Source: Novosphingobium sp. PhB165 (lineage in GTDB: Bacteria > Pseudomonadota > Alphaproteobacteria > Sphingomonadales > Sphingomonadaceae). From it: DNA of 64,000 bases. A program made the translations under genes and the position numbers. The stretch lies in the NCBI RefSeq assembly GCF_004341845.1, contig NZ_SLVB01000008.1:62001-126000 (forward strand), read 5' to 3'. Below the pieces are notes generated by a model. The model did no database searches. It was not told the origin of the DNA and saw nothing but the letters and a program-made list of their open reading frames with translations. Positions 28,528 through 36,493 of the stretch are shown one piece after another (position 1 is the stretch's first letter; each line of letters begins with the position of its first letter).

Positions 28528-29456
28528 AGCTGGCCTCCGCGCCGCGCAGCCTACCTGCCGATGCCGCTCTCGGGACCATTGCCGAGGGACCGTCAGCCCT
28601 GCTGGCGGGCCCGCAGGCCCCGCGCGAAGATGTCGAATCCATCGAGTTGTCCCTGCTGCTCGAAGCCATCCGCCGCCGCTGGGGCTATGATTTTACGCAC
28701 TATTCGCATGCCTCGATCCGCCGCCGTCTCGATCAGGCGCGCAGGGCCGCCGGGCTCGCAAACTTCAGCGACCTTCTTTCCCGCGTGCTGCATGACGAGA
28801 GCTTCTTCGATCGGTTGCTGCGTTACATGTCGGTCACTGTGACGGAAATGTTCCGCGACCCGCAATGTTACCGAACCGTTCGCGAACGACTGATCCCGGT
28901 ATTCAAGACCTTTCCGTTCATCAAGATCTGGTGCGCAGGCTGTGCAACCGGAGAGGAAGTCTATTCGCTGGCCATATTGCTGCACGAAGAAGGATTTCTT
29001 GAACGCGCCCGCCTTTACGCGACGGATTTCAACAAGGATTCCCTCGATATCGCCGAAAAGGGCATCTATCCCCAGCGCGCCATGGATGCCTATGCCGCGA
29101 ACTACCATCAATCGGGCGGACGGGGCGAATTCTCGGACTACTACAGTTCCAGCTACGATTTCGCGCGAATGAAAGGTTTCTTGCGCGACCGGATCATCTT
29201 TTCCTACCACAATCTGGTAACCGACGGCATCTTTGGCGAGATGAACCTGATTACCTGCCGCAATGTACTGATCTATTTCGACAAGACATTGCAGGAACAG
29301 GTCCTTCGATTGTTCACGGACTCCCTGCGCCATGGCGCTTATCTGTGCCTCGGCGCCAAGGAAAGCCTCAACTTCTCGGCGGTCAAACCGCTTTATGAGA
29401 CGCTGGATAGTCGCCAGAGGATCTACAAGAAACGGGGGCTCGTCGCACATGGCTGA
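28524..29456 (+). CDS. CheR-type protein-glutamate methyltransferase
   Basis: A 310-residue CheR methyltransferase. The N-terminal helical domain (about 40-110) includes RRRWGYDFTHYSHASIRRRLDQA; the SAM-binding domain has VTVTEMFRDPQCYRTVRERL, IKIWCAGCATGEEVYSLAILLHE, YATDFNKDSLDIAEKGIY, and ITCRNVLIYFDKTLQEQVLRLF. CheR methylates Glu residues of chemoreceptors, but there is no receptor, CheW or CheA here. Together with the adjacent CheB-type gene it more likely acts on the neighbouring kinase or on another signalling protein. It has a 4-bp overlap upstream and an 8-bp overlap with the CheB gene. Confidence 0.92.
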
Positions 29457-30075
29457 GCCGCGCTACGAAGCCGTAGTGATGGGCGCATCCGCCGGCGGGC
29501 TTCAGGCGCTGAAATCACTGCTGTCCGCGCTGCCGGAGAGTTTCCGCCTTCCGATAGCGATCGTCCAGCATGTCGACGCCAGCGCGAAAAGCTATCTGGC
29601 CGAGATACTTTCCAGAGATTGCAAGCTCGCCGTCACCGAGGCCGAGGACAAGGCGGATTTCCGGAGCGGAACGGTCTATCTGGCGCCCACAGGCTATCAT
29701 CTGCTGATAGAGCCCGATTGCAGCCTGAGCCTGTCGGTCGACGAAAAGGTGAATTACTGCCGCCCGGCCATCGATCCGCTGTTCGAAAGCGCCGCAAATG
29801 CCTTCGGACCAACCCTGATCGGCGTCGTGCTCACGGGCGCCAATCAGGACGGCGCGCGCGGCTTGCAGCACATCCGTACTCGCGGTGGGTGCGCCATCGT
29901 GCAGGACCCGGAGAGTGCCGAATCCCGGTTCATGCCGCGCGCCGCGCTGGACGCAGGGCCGGTGGATCACATCGTCCCTCTGTCCGAAATCGCCCCGCTG
30001 CTCGGTGCGCTTGAGGGTCAAACATTACCGACAACCGGCAGCAAGAAGGCCGGAGCGAAGGGAGGCCTGAAATGA
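29449..30075 (+). CDS. CheB-type methylesterase (no receiver domain)
   Basis: A 208-residue CheB catalytic domain. The active-site triad is Ser14 (GASAGG), His41 (VQHVD) and Asp135 (GANQDGARGL); supporting motifs are YLAPTGYHLLI, NYCRPAIDPLFESAA and AESRFMPRAALD. The receiver domain of chemotaxis CheB is missing, so activity would not be controlled by its own phosphorylation. ATG 29449 is used; the frame is open upstream inside cheR. The stop overlaps the next kinase's ATG (ATGA). Stand-alone CheB-CheR pairs next to hybrid kinases occur in several proteobacteria, where their role is still debated. Confidence 0.92.
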   Translation: MAEPRYEAVVMGASAGGLQALKSLLSALPESFRLPIAIVQHVDASAKSYLAEILSRDCKLAVTEAEDKADFRSGTVYLAPTGYHLLIEPDCSLSLSVDEKVNYCRPAIDPLFESAANAFGPTLIGVVLTGANQDGARGLQHIRTRGGCAIVQDPESAESRFMPRAALDAGPVDHIVPLSEIAPLLGALEGQTLPTTGSKKAGAKGGLK

Positions 30076-31247
30076 CCATCGCGACTCTCGCGAGCGCACC
30101 GAAAGCCGCCGGGTCGACGGTCATCGCGGAAGCCCGTCCGAAGATCCTGCTGGTCGACGACCGCTGGGAGAACCTTCTGGCCACGGAAAAAGTGCTGAAG
30201 TCGCTGCAAGCCGACATTTTCAAGGCCTCATCCGGTAATGAGGCGCTTTCACTGGTGCTGCGGCACGATTTCGCCATTGTCCTTCTCGACGTGCAGATGC
30301 CCGAGATGGACGGGTTCGAAACCGCCGTGCTGATGCAGGAACACGAAAGCATGGCGGGCGTGCCGATCATCTTCGTGACCGCCATATCCAAGGAAGACAA
30401 ATACGCCTCGCAAGCCGCCGCAATCGGCGCGGTCGACTATATCTTCAAGCCGATCAATCCCGATATTCTGAAGAGCAAGGTCAAGGTCTACCTCGATCTC
30501 TACGTACAGCGCGAACAGATCCTGCATCTGAACGCCACACTGTCGCAATCGAACGAGGAACTGGAACGCTTCGCCTATATCTGCTCGCACGACATGCAGG
30601 AGCCCGTGCGCATGATGAATGCCTTTGCGGGCCTGTTGTCCGAGACGTCGGAAGAGACGCTTGACGAAGGGGGTAGGCGGTATCTCAACTTCATTCTCGA
30701 CAATGCCCGCCGTATGCAGAAGATGATCAGCGATATACTGACATTCTCCCGCGTGGGCCGCGAGGATATTCTTCTGGAAACAGTAGACTGCGGTGCAATT
30801 CTGGATGAAATCCTCTCCGAATTCGAGGATGCCATTCAAGGCAGCTACGCCGAGATTGTCTATGATCCCCTGCCCAGCGTGGAAACCAGCTCGACCCTGA
30901 TCCGGGTCCTGTTCCAGAACCTGATCGGCAATGCGCTCAAATTCCAGAATGGCAGTCGCCCGCCCAAGATCACCGTCGCCGCCACGCCGGAGGGACGTTT
31001 CTGGCGCTTTTCGGTCAGAGACAACGGCATCGGCATCGACGAAAGCTTTCGCACGCGCATTTTCACCATCTTCCAGCGGCTGCACCGCAAGGAAGACTAT
31101 CCCGGCACCGGAATAGGGCTCTCAACCTGCCGCAAGTTCATCCAGCTTTGCGGCGGCGAAATCGATTTTACGTCGGCGCCCGGTCAGGGCAGCACATTTT
31201 ATTTCACGCTCCCGCGCAAGGAAGGCCGCAGTCATGAAGCCGTTTAA
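30072..31247 (+). CDS. REC-histidine kinase (response-regulator fused to kinase)
   Basis: A 391-residue soluble kinase. The N-terminal receiver (about 24-140) has VDD, Asp73 in LLDVQMPEMDG, and FKPIN. A short linker leads to HisKA with His173 in CSHDMQEPVRMM, the SHDxQEP type seen in bacteriophytochrome-like kinases. HATPase_c follows with FQNLIGNALKF, DNGIGID and GTGIGLSTCRKFI. There is no transmembrane segment, so it is presumably switched by phosphorylation of its own receiver, perhaps by the CHASE3 hybrid kinase. Its stop lies 14 bp inside the start of the downstream receiver gene. Confidence 0.92.
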   Translation: MTIATLASAPKAAGSTVIAEARPKILLVDDRWENLLATEKVLKSLQADIFKASSGNEALSLVLRHDFAIVLLDVQMPEMDGFETAVLMQEHESMAGVPIIFVTAISKEDKYASQAAAIGAVDYIFKPINPDILKSKVKVYLDLYVQREQILHLNATLSQSNEELERFAYICSHDMQEPVRMMNAFAGLLSETSEETLDEGGRRYLNFILDNARRMQKMISDILTFSRVGREDILLETVDCGAILDEILSEFEDAIQGSYAEIVYDPLPSVETSSTLIRVLFQNLIGNALKFQNGSRPPKITVAATPEGRFWRFSVRDNGIGIDESFRTRIFTIFQRLHRKEDYPGTGIGLSTCRKFIQLCGGEIDFTSAPGQGSTFYFTLPRKEGRSHEAV

Positions 31248-31674
31248 GATACTGCTCGTCGAGGATAACGAGGGCGACGTGGAGATGACCCAGCGCGCGC
31301 TTAACAGCGCCGAGCCGCCTTGTTCCCTCTCCATCGCCCATGACGGCGTGGAGGCTCTCGAACTTCTCGGCCTTGAACCCGGCCCGGCTTCCGATGGCAA
31401 GGAGTCTCCTCCGATCCCGCAGCTCATTCTGCTGGATATCAACATGCCCCGGATGGACGGCAAGGAACTGCTCGACGCCGTCAAATCGGATTCCCGACTG
31501 CGCCATATTCCAGTGGTGATGTTCACCTCTTCGGAATCGCCCTCCGACATCCGCGAATGCTACGAGCGGCACGCGAGCTGTTATGTGGTGAAGCCTTTCA
31601 ACGGTCGCAAATATGCGCAGGCCCTGCACGACGTGGTGAATTTCTGGAGCACGACCAGCCGATTGCCGAATTGA
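31234..31674 (+). CDS. Single-domain response regulator (Rcp1-like)
   Basis: A 146-residue receiver with no output domain. Key residues are Glu10-Asp11 (VEDNEGDVEMTQ), phospho-acceptor Asp68 (LLDINMPRMDG), Ser/Thr at TSS and Lys in VVKPFNG. The long insertion between strands and the NEGDVEM start resemble Rcp1-type regulators that partner with phytochrome-like kinases, matching the SHDxQEP kinase directly upstream. It overlaps that gene by 14 bp and closes the signalling operon. It probably acts as a phosphorelay shuttle or through protein contact. Confidence 0.9.
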   Translation: MKPFKILLVEDNEGDVEMTQRALNSAEPPCSLSIAHDGVEALELLGLEPGPASDGKESPPIPQLILLDINMPRMDGKELLDAVKSDSRLRHIPVVMFTSSESPSDIRECYERHASCYVVKPFNGRKYAQALHDVVNFWSTTSRLPN

Positions 31675-31752
31675 GCGGGAACTCTTCCGCTCACCTGGAA
31701 CGTTGTCCAGATCCAATTGTTGTTCCCGTGTACCGTGCCGCGGGAGAGCAAC

Positions 31753-32691
31753 ATGCTGAGATCGTTCCCGAACGGGCAGGATGAGCGCAACGCCCAGTGG
31801 CTCGATCTGCTGTCACCCGATGAGGGCGAGCGGAACATGGTCCGGGAGCGCTATGGCATCCATATCCCGGATCTGGACGCGCTTCGGGAAATCGAAACGT
31901 CGAGCCGCCTCCGCGCCGACGGCCACATCCTTTACATGAGCGCGCCGCTGATTGCGGGGGTCGATACCGGGCATTGGCAACTGGCGCCAACCGGCTTCAT
32001 CTTTACGCCCGAAGTGCTGGTCACGGTTCGCTATGCCGAGTTGGCGACATTTGCGTCCGTTGCCGACGAGTTGCGACATGCCCCGCAGCTCACCTCGGCG
32101 TCCGCGCTTGCGGCATTGCTGGAAGACATTGTCGACCGTGCGGCGGACCATCTCGAACACGCCTCGGAAATCGTGTCTCAGGCCTCTCAATCGCTGTTCT
32201 TCGAGGAGACCACCAGACAGGGGCTCCGGAGAGAAACGCGAAAGATCCGCGAGATCATACGCAACATGGGCCAGGCGAGCGATCGCGCGTCCCGTGCACG
32301 TTATGCGTTCCTGAGTATCGGGCGCATGGTGAGCTTCGTTCTCGATCGCTGCACGCCGAAGCTCGATCAGGCGATGCAGGACAGGCTTGAATCGCTGCGC
32401 CACGACATCAACTCGCTCGACGAGTTCGAGACCAGCCTGGGCGGCCGTATCCAGCTTCAGCAGGACGCCGCGACGGCCTTTATCAGTATCGAGCAGAATG
32501 ACGTGGTGAAAGTCCTGACGGTCGCGTCCGTGGTGGGCATTCCGCCGGTGCTTGTGGTTGGCATTTACGGCATGAATTTTCATGTCATGCCCGAACTGAG
32601 TTGGCGGTTAGGTTATCCCTTCGCGCTCGTCCTGTGCCTTGTGTCGACCATCATTCCCTATCTGTGGTTCAAGTGGAGGGACTGGATTTAG
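31753..32691 (+). CDS. CorA-family Mg2+/divalent-metal transporter
   Basis: A 312-residue CorA-type channel. A large cytoplasmic domain (residues 1-245) includes WLDLLSPDEGERNMVRERYGIHIPDLDALREIE and long helices. Two C-terminal membrane segments follow, with the signature YGMNFHVMPEL just after TM1 and a positively charged end (KWRDWI). The GMN motif is the ion-selectivity element of the family. ATG 31753 has CGGGAGAGCAAC upstream; the frame extends to 31717 with no ribosome site. It lies 78 bp after the signalling operon and may be a separate unit. Metal preference cannot be read from sequence. Confidence 0.92.
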   Translation: MLRSFPNGQDERNAQWLDLLSPDEGERNMVRERYGIHIPDLDALREIETSSRLRADGHILYMSAPLIAGVDTGHWQLAPTGFIFTPEVLVTVRYAELATFASVADELRHAPQLTSASALAALLEDIVDRAADHLEHASEIVSQASQSLFFEETTRQGLRRETRKIREIIRNMGQASDRASRARYAFLSIGRMVSFVLDRCTPKLDQAMQDRLESLRHDINSLDEFETSLGGRIQLQQDAATAFISIEQNDVVKVLTVASVVGIPPVLVVGIYGMNFHVMPELSWRLGYPFALVLCLVSTIIPYLWFKWRDWI

Positions 32692-32760
32692 GAGCGTCAC
32701 CATCTTTTCAGAGCCATGCTCCACGACCGCCCCGAAAAACAAAAGCAGCCCCCCAAACCC

Positions 32761-32849
32761 CGTCATCCCCGCGAAGGCGGAGATCCCGCTTCTAATTGCA
32801 TAGCGCGAGGTCGCAAGAAAGCGGGGCCCCCGCATTCGCGAGGGCGACG
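32761..32849. repeat. REP-like imperfect inverted repeat
   Basis: Two arms of about 32 bases (32761-32792 and 32817-32849) are near-complementary with about 6 mismatches and a 24-base loop. Both arms begin/end with GTC(A)(T/G)CC..CGCGAA, a pattern common in intergenic palindromes of sphingomonads and relatives. It sits between the convergent corA-like and TetR genes and could also act as a terminator. Confidence 0.7.
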
Positions 32850-32918
32850 AAGCGATATACCGATTGCTCACGATCCATTCGAGCGTGGAGCACGTTGATG
32901 CCTTCCAAATAAGGCGCT

Positions 32919-33578
32919 CTATTCGGAATTGGCGCTGATACCGTCGAGCACGAAATCGATGATCGCAGCGTTGATATCGTCATCATCGGCCAAGCCTTTC
33001 GGAAACAGCACGTCCTTGAACATCACACTCGCAAGGACCGCTCCGAACGACACCCTGACCATCAGACGCGGATCGACGCGCGGCTTTTCCCCCACGCGCT
33101 GCTCCTGTACCTGCGCGCCCTTTTCGAAGTAGGCATTGAGGCTGTCGATAGCCTCGGAACCGGTCGCATCCTGCTGGCCGTAATTGCTGGCGGTCAGCAC
33201 GGCCAGCAACAATTGCGAATGCTCCGAAAGGAAGCGCTGCAATTCGGTAATGTACAGTTCCGCGTTCTCGCGCCGGGTGCCCTTGTTGGTGCTGCCGACC
33301 GCATGGCTGGAACTGAAGCGTTCGAGATGGTCGTTCAGGGGGCGGAACACCGCCTCCCGAAACAAAGCCGCTTTCGACGAGAACATCCGGAAAAGCTGTG
33401 CTTCGGTAGTTTCCGCCTTGCGCGCGATGGCCGCCGTGGTGGCGCCGGAATAGCCGCACTGCCTGAATTCCGCCTCGGCCGCCTGAAGAATTCGGCTGGT
33501 CACTTCCTCGGAGGTGCGCCGTTTGCGGCGTGCAGGCTTCGTTGATTCCACGGGGGCTCCAGTTGTTCGTGTCGGCAT
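32919..33578 (-). CDS. TetR-family transcriptional regulator
   Basis: A 219-residue TetR regulator. The N-terminal helix-turn-helix (about 25-70) reads SRILQAAEAEFRQCGYSGATTAAIARKAETTEAQLFRMFSSKAALF, followed by a divergent all-helical ligand domain. A basic RRKRR patch precedes the first helix. It is 57 bp downstream of the VOC gene on the same strand and probably controls the catabolic genes around it; two copies of GATAG-N6-CTATC at 34190 and 35213 are the best operator candidates. The ligand is unknown. Confidence 0.88.
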   Translation of the reverse strand: MPTRTTGAPVESTKPARRKRRTSEEVTSRILQAAEAEFRQCGYSGATTAAIARKAETTEAQLFRMFSSKAALFREAVFRPLNDHLERFSSSHAVGSTNKGTRRENAELYITELQRFLSEHSQLLLAVLTASNYGQQDATGSEAIDSLNAYFEKGAQVQEQRVGEKPRVDPRLMVRVSFGAVLASVMFKDVLFPKGLADDDDINAAIIDFVLDGISANSE

Positions 33579-33635
33579 TCGCCGATTACGCCAGATGGTC
33601 CCCCGAAGGAAACCTGTAGATCGAACAGGGCCCGG

Positions 33636-34148
33636 TCATTGCCGGGGCACGGATTCGAAAAACGCGATCCCGGTGGGATTGGCGAAGAGATATTCCAGAT
33701 AGTGCCCGAGTTGCGGCACATCGACGAAGCAGGCGTCGAGCAACGGATTGCTGCTGCGATAGGGAATATCCCAGCCATTCAGTTCCGCCTGTCGCATCAC
33801 ACCATCCCATTGCTCCTGGTCATGAATAAGAAAGCCGAGGTGGTGATGCCAGATCTTCACGCCTTCGCCGGCGGGCTGCCGGCTCATGTAGATCGCCGAG
33901 CCCGGTCCCGTCGCCTCGATCAACTCGTACATGATGGAGCCGACCCACGCCAAATCGGCCTTGATGTAGCCACCTGCCGCAAGCGGCCCCTCCAGCCTGC
34001 GGAATTCGCGAATACCCAGACCTTCGGCAAAGAACTCCCGCGCGCTCTCGATATCGTTGGTGGCGTAGGCCATCTGGAAATGCTCGGCGCGGAGCAGGCC
34101 CGATCCGGTATCGAAAGTTCCACCCTGCCTTGCGAGCTTGAAATCCAT
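33636..34148 (-). CDS. VOC-family protein (catabolic cluster)
   Basis: A 170-residue vicinal-oxygen-chelate protein. The first module has HFQMAYATNDIESAREFFAEGLGIREF; the second contains WHHHLGFLIHDQEQWDGVMRQAELNGWDI and ends LGHYLEYLFANPTGIAFFE. Likely metal ligands are His of HFQMA, His of HHHLGF and Glu in YLEYLF. It is divergent from the SDR gene and upstream of the TetR gene. Function in this cluster is unknown; VOC proteins often act as ring-cleavage or isomerising enzymes in such clusters. Confidence 0.82.
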   Translation of the reverse strand: MDFKLARQGGTFDTGSGLLRAEHFQMAYATNDIESAREFFAEGLGIREFRRLEGPLAAGGYIKADLAWVGSIMYELIEATGPGSAIYMSRQPAGEGVKIWHHHLGFLIHDQEQWDGVMRQAELNGWDIPYRSSNPLLDACFVDVPQLGHYLEYLFANPTGIAFFESVPRQ

Positions 34149-34189
34149 TGACGCAACACTCCCCTATCCGATTGCCTTCGGCACATTAT

Positions 34190-34205
34190 GATAGTGTATG
34201 CTATC
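34190..34205. promoter_or_regulatory. Candidate operator copy 1 (GATAG-N6-CTATC)
   Basis: GATAGTGTATGCTATC, a 5-bp-arm dyad with 6-bp spacer, sits in the promoter gap between the divergent VOC and SDR genes. The same half-sites with the same spacing recur at 35213, before the DUF1214 gene. I infer a shared regulator, most likely the nearby TetR protein. Confidence 0.6.
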
Positions 34206-34291
34206 TATCTTGCATCGCCAATAGCGCCGCCGTAATGAGGAACGCGAAAGCCGGTGGCCAAACCGGCAGCTATCGGGATGGGAGTGAGCGC

Positions 34292-35140
34292 ATGGTGCAA
34301 GGCTTGGATGGGCTGGGATATCGGGGCAAGACCGTGGTCGTCACGGGCGGAGCGTCCGGCATGGGTGAGGCAGTCGCCCGCATTCTCGGCGAACTTGGGG
34401 CCCTGGTGCACATTGTCGATATCCAGGCGCCCAAGGTACCCCATGCCGGGTTCCACGCCTGCGACTTGTCCGATTTCGCGCAAGTCCGCGCTACGGCCGA
34501 GGCGCTCAAGGCGCTGGCGCCCATCGACTTTCTGTTTCCCTGCGCCGGATTGCCGCCCCATGTGAAGGGCGCGCTCTATTGCATGCGGGTCAATTACATC
34601 GGCACGCGGTTGCTGGTGGAGCAGCTCGTCCCCTCGCTGGCCGATGGCGCCGGAATAGCGCTGATCTCCTCGGACGCCGCGATGGGCTGGCAGAAGAACC
34701 TTGCCCAGAGCCTTGAAATGCTGGCCATCTCCGATCCCGACGAAGCGCTGGCATGGGTAGAGGCCGATCCCGCGAAGCGCCTGCGCGATGGCTACACCAC
34801 GTCGAAGGAAATGCTGGTCGTCTGGGTCCAGAACGCAGCGGTTGCACTGGGCAATTCCCGCCGCATCCGCTTCAACGCAATCGGCCCCTGCCCCACCAAG
34901 ACGGCGTTCATGGAACAGTCCGCCGACGTGCTGAGCCAAGAATTCCTCGATAGCTGGCCCTACCCCTCGCTCGGCCGGATCGCGACGGCAGAGGATCAGG
35001 CATGGCCGCTCATCCTGCTGAACAGCCCGCTCAACGGCGCGGTGACCGGATCGTTTCTCTATACCGATCAGGGCTTCGCCAGCGGCGTCATGACCGGGGC
35101 GATCGATCCCTCGTTCATGATGGGCAGCCAAAAGAAGTAA
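34292..35140 (+). CDS. Short-chain dehydrogenase/reductase
   Basis: A 282-residue classical-type SDR. The cofactor motif TGGASGMG is at residues 18-25, an Asp in VDIQAP suggests NAD preference, and the catalytic pair is Tyr168/Lys172 (DGYTTSK) with a Ser at ISSDA (126-127). An insertion around 135-160 is longer than in the basic fold. ATG 34292 has GGGAG about 8 bases upstream; the frame extends far upstream to 34148 but without a site. It opens the plus-strand run SDR, DUF1214, sulfotransferase, alcohol dehydrogenase, CMD-like and has its own operator-like dyad. Substrate unknown; probably a hydroxy/keto compound such as a terpenoid, steroid or aromatic. Confidence 0.86.
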   Translation: MVQGLDGLGYRGKTVVVTGGASGMGEAVARILGELGALVHIVDIQAPKVPHAGFHACDLSDFAQVRATAEALKALAPIDFLFPCAGLPPHVKGALYCMRVNYIGTRLLVEQLVPSLADGAGIALISSDAAMGWQKNLAQSLEMLAISDPDEALAWVEADPAKRLRDGYTTSKEMLVVWVQNAAVALGNSRRIRFNAIGPCPTKTAFMEQSADVLSQEFLDSWPYPSLGRIATAEDQAWPLILLNSPLNGAVTGSFLYTDQGFASGVMTGAIDPSFMMGSQKK

Positions 35141-35211
35141 GATCGCTGCAGCGTAGAGAGATCGGGCATCGGCTGCGGAAAATCGCTTGCCGGAAGCGCG
35201 TTCACGAAGAT

Positions 35212-35229
35212 AGATAGTTATCACTATCT
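35212..35229. promoter_or_regulatory. Candidate operator copy 2 (AGATAG-N6-CTATCT)
   Basis: AGATAGTTATCACTATCT, 6-bp arms with a 6-bp spacer, lies 44 bp before the DUF1214 start. It shares the GATAG-N6-CTATC core with the site at 34190-34205, so both ends of the catabolic cluster likely answer to one regulator. Confidence 0.6.
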
Positions 35230-35272
35230 TTTATGACGCCGGTCCGGGCATCGGCAGGGAGAGGCTACCGTC

Positions 35273-36445
35273 GTGGAAATCGAACCAACGCTGCTTGCCT
35301 ATCTGACCGATCTTGAAAGCGCGGTCGTCAATCTGGACAAGACATGGCGGCCGGACGATCCCGCCTACCGGGCAGACGTCTATCGCCAGACGATGACCAG
35401 CCTGTCCTACGCCTATTTCGCGTATTTTCACGCCACGCCCGAACATCCGGACTGGGCGCCGCTTTGGAACCCGGTCTACACGCTTCAGCCCAATCCGGAC
35501 GATATCTACGTCCAGTCGCCGATCCGGGGCGACCTGACCTACCGGATCTCCGGCAATCGCGGCACCTGCAAGATCCTCTCCTTCACCAGCCAGAAGGTGC
35601 AGTCCGGGTCGGTCGACGAAATGCCCCGCCCCAATGGCCACAACGAAGTGGACGACAGCGATCTTGGGTTGGAACTTGGCGAGGATTTCTCGGTGATCTT
35701 CAGCACCGAACGCCCGGCCGGCTACGAAGGCAAATGGGCGAAGATCGATCCCGAGGCAGGCTATCTCTACTTGCGCTATCGCAGCTACGACTGGCTGAAC
35801 GAAGTGGACCCGCGCCTCTCGATCGAGTGCCTCGATCCCGTCCCGCCCAAGCCGCGCCTTTCGCCCGAGGAAATCCTGCGCCGCATCCGGGAGATGGCGA
35901 AATTCCCCGGCCGCAAGACCAAACTCTACTATCCGATGCAGAACGGCGTAAAGGAACGGGTCGGCTTCAATGTCTTCGAGCCGATCCGCATGCCGGGCGC
36001 GCTGGTCAAGCAGGTCTATTGGCCCGCCTGCTTCCAGTTCGAGCCGGACGAGGCGCTCATCATCGAGACCGATATCCCGGCCCGGGCGCCGTACTGGAAC
36101 ATCCAGCTCAACGACCCGTACTTCAACGCACTCGAATACGTCTATCGGATTTCCAGCTCCAACGGGCACTATGCGAAGCTCGGCACGGACGGAAAGTACC
36201 GCGCGGTGATCGCGCTGGAAGATCCGGGCGTGCCGAACTGGCTCGATCCGGCGGGCTATACCGAGGGTGGCATCTATGGCCGCTGGTACGACTGCGACAG
36301 CGAGCCCACTCCAACGATCACCCGCGTCAAGCTTGCCGACCTCCGCGCACATCTGCCTGCCGATACGCCGGTGGTGACACCCGAGGAACGCGCCGAGGAA
36401 CTGCGCCAGCGCGTGCGCGCCTGTCAGCGGCGGCGGCGCTGGTAA
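35273..36445 (+). CDS. DUF1214-like protein of catabolic cluster
   Basis: A 390-residue protein with DUF1214-like features in its C-terminal half: ALIIETDIPARAPYWNIQLNDPYFNALEY, YRISSSNGHYAKLGTDGKYRAVIALEDPGVPNWLD and GGIYGRWYDC. The N-terminal half has TLQPNPDDIYVQSPIRGDLTYRISGNRG. No signal peptide or membrane segment is visible. The start is GTG 35273 with GGGAGAGG about 9 bases upstream. Such proteins recur beside SDR and sulfotransferase genes in sphingomonad degradation clusters; their chemistry is unknown. The operator-like dyad just upstream and the 48-bp gap to the sulfotransferase suggest it leads a regulated operon. Confidence 0.72.
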   Translation: MEIEPTLLAYLTDLESAVVNLDKTWRPDDPAYRADVYRQTMTSLSYAYFAYFHATPEHPDWAPLWNPVYTLQPNPDDIYVQSPIRGDLTYRISGNRGTCKILSFTSQKVQSGSVDEMPRPNGHNEVDDSDLGLELGEDFSVIFSTERPAGYEGKWAKIDPEAGYLYLRYRSYDWLNEVDPRLSIECLDPVPPKPRLSPEEILRRIREMAKFPGRKTKLYYPMQNGVKERVGFNVFEPIRMPGALVKQVYWPACFQFEPDEALIIETDIPARAPYWNIQLNDPYFNALEYVYRISSSNGHYAKLGTDGKYRAVIALEDPGVPNWLDPAGYTEGGIYGRWYDCDSEPTPTITRVKLADLRAHLPADTPVVTPEERAEELRQRVRACQRRRRW

Positions 36446-36493
36446 CCACGCCTGCGCAGCTGGAAAAACAGGGAATCGAGAGAGGTTTAGGTC

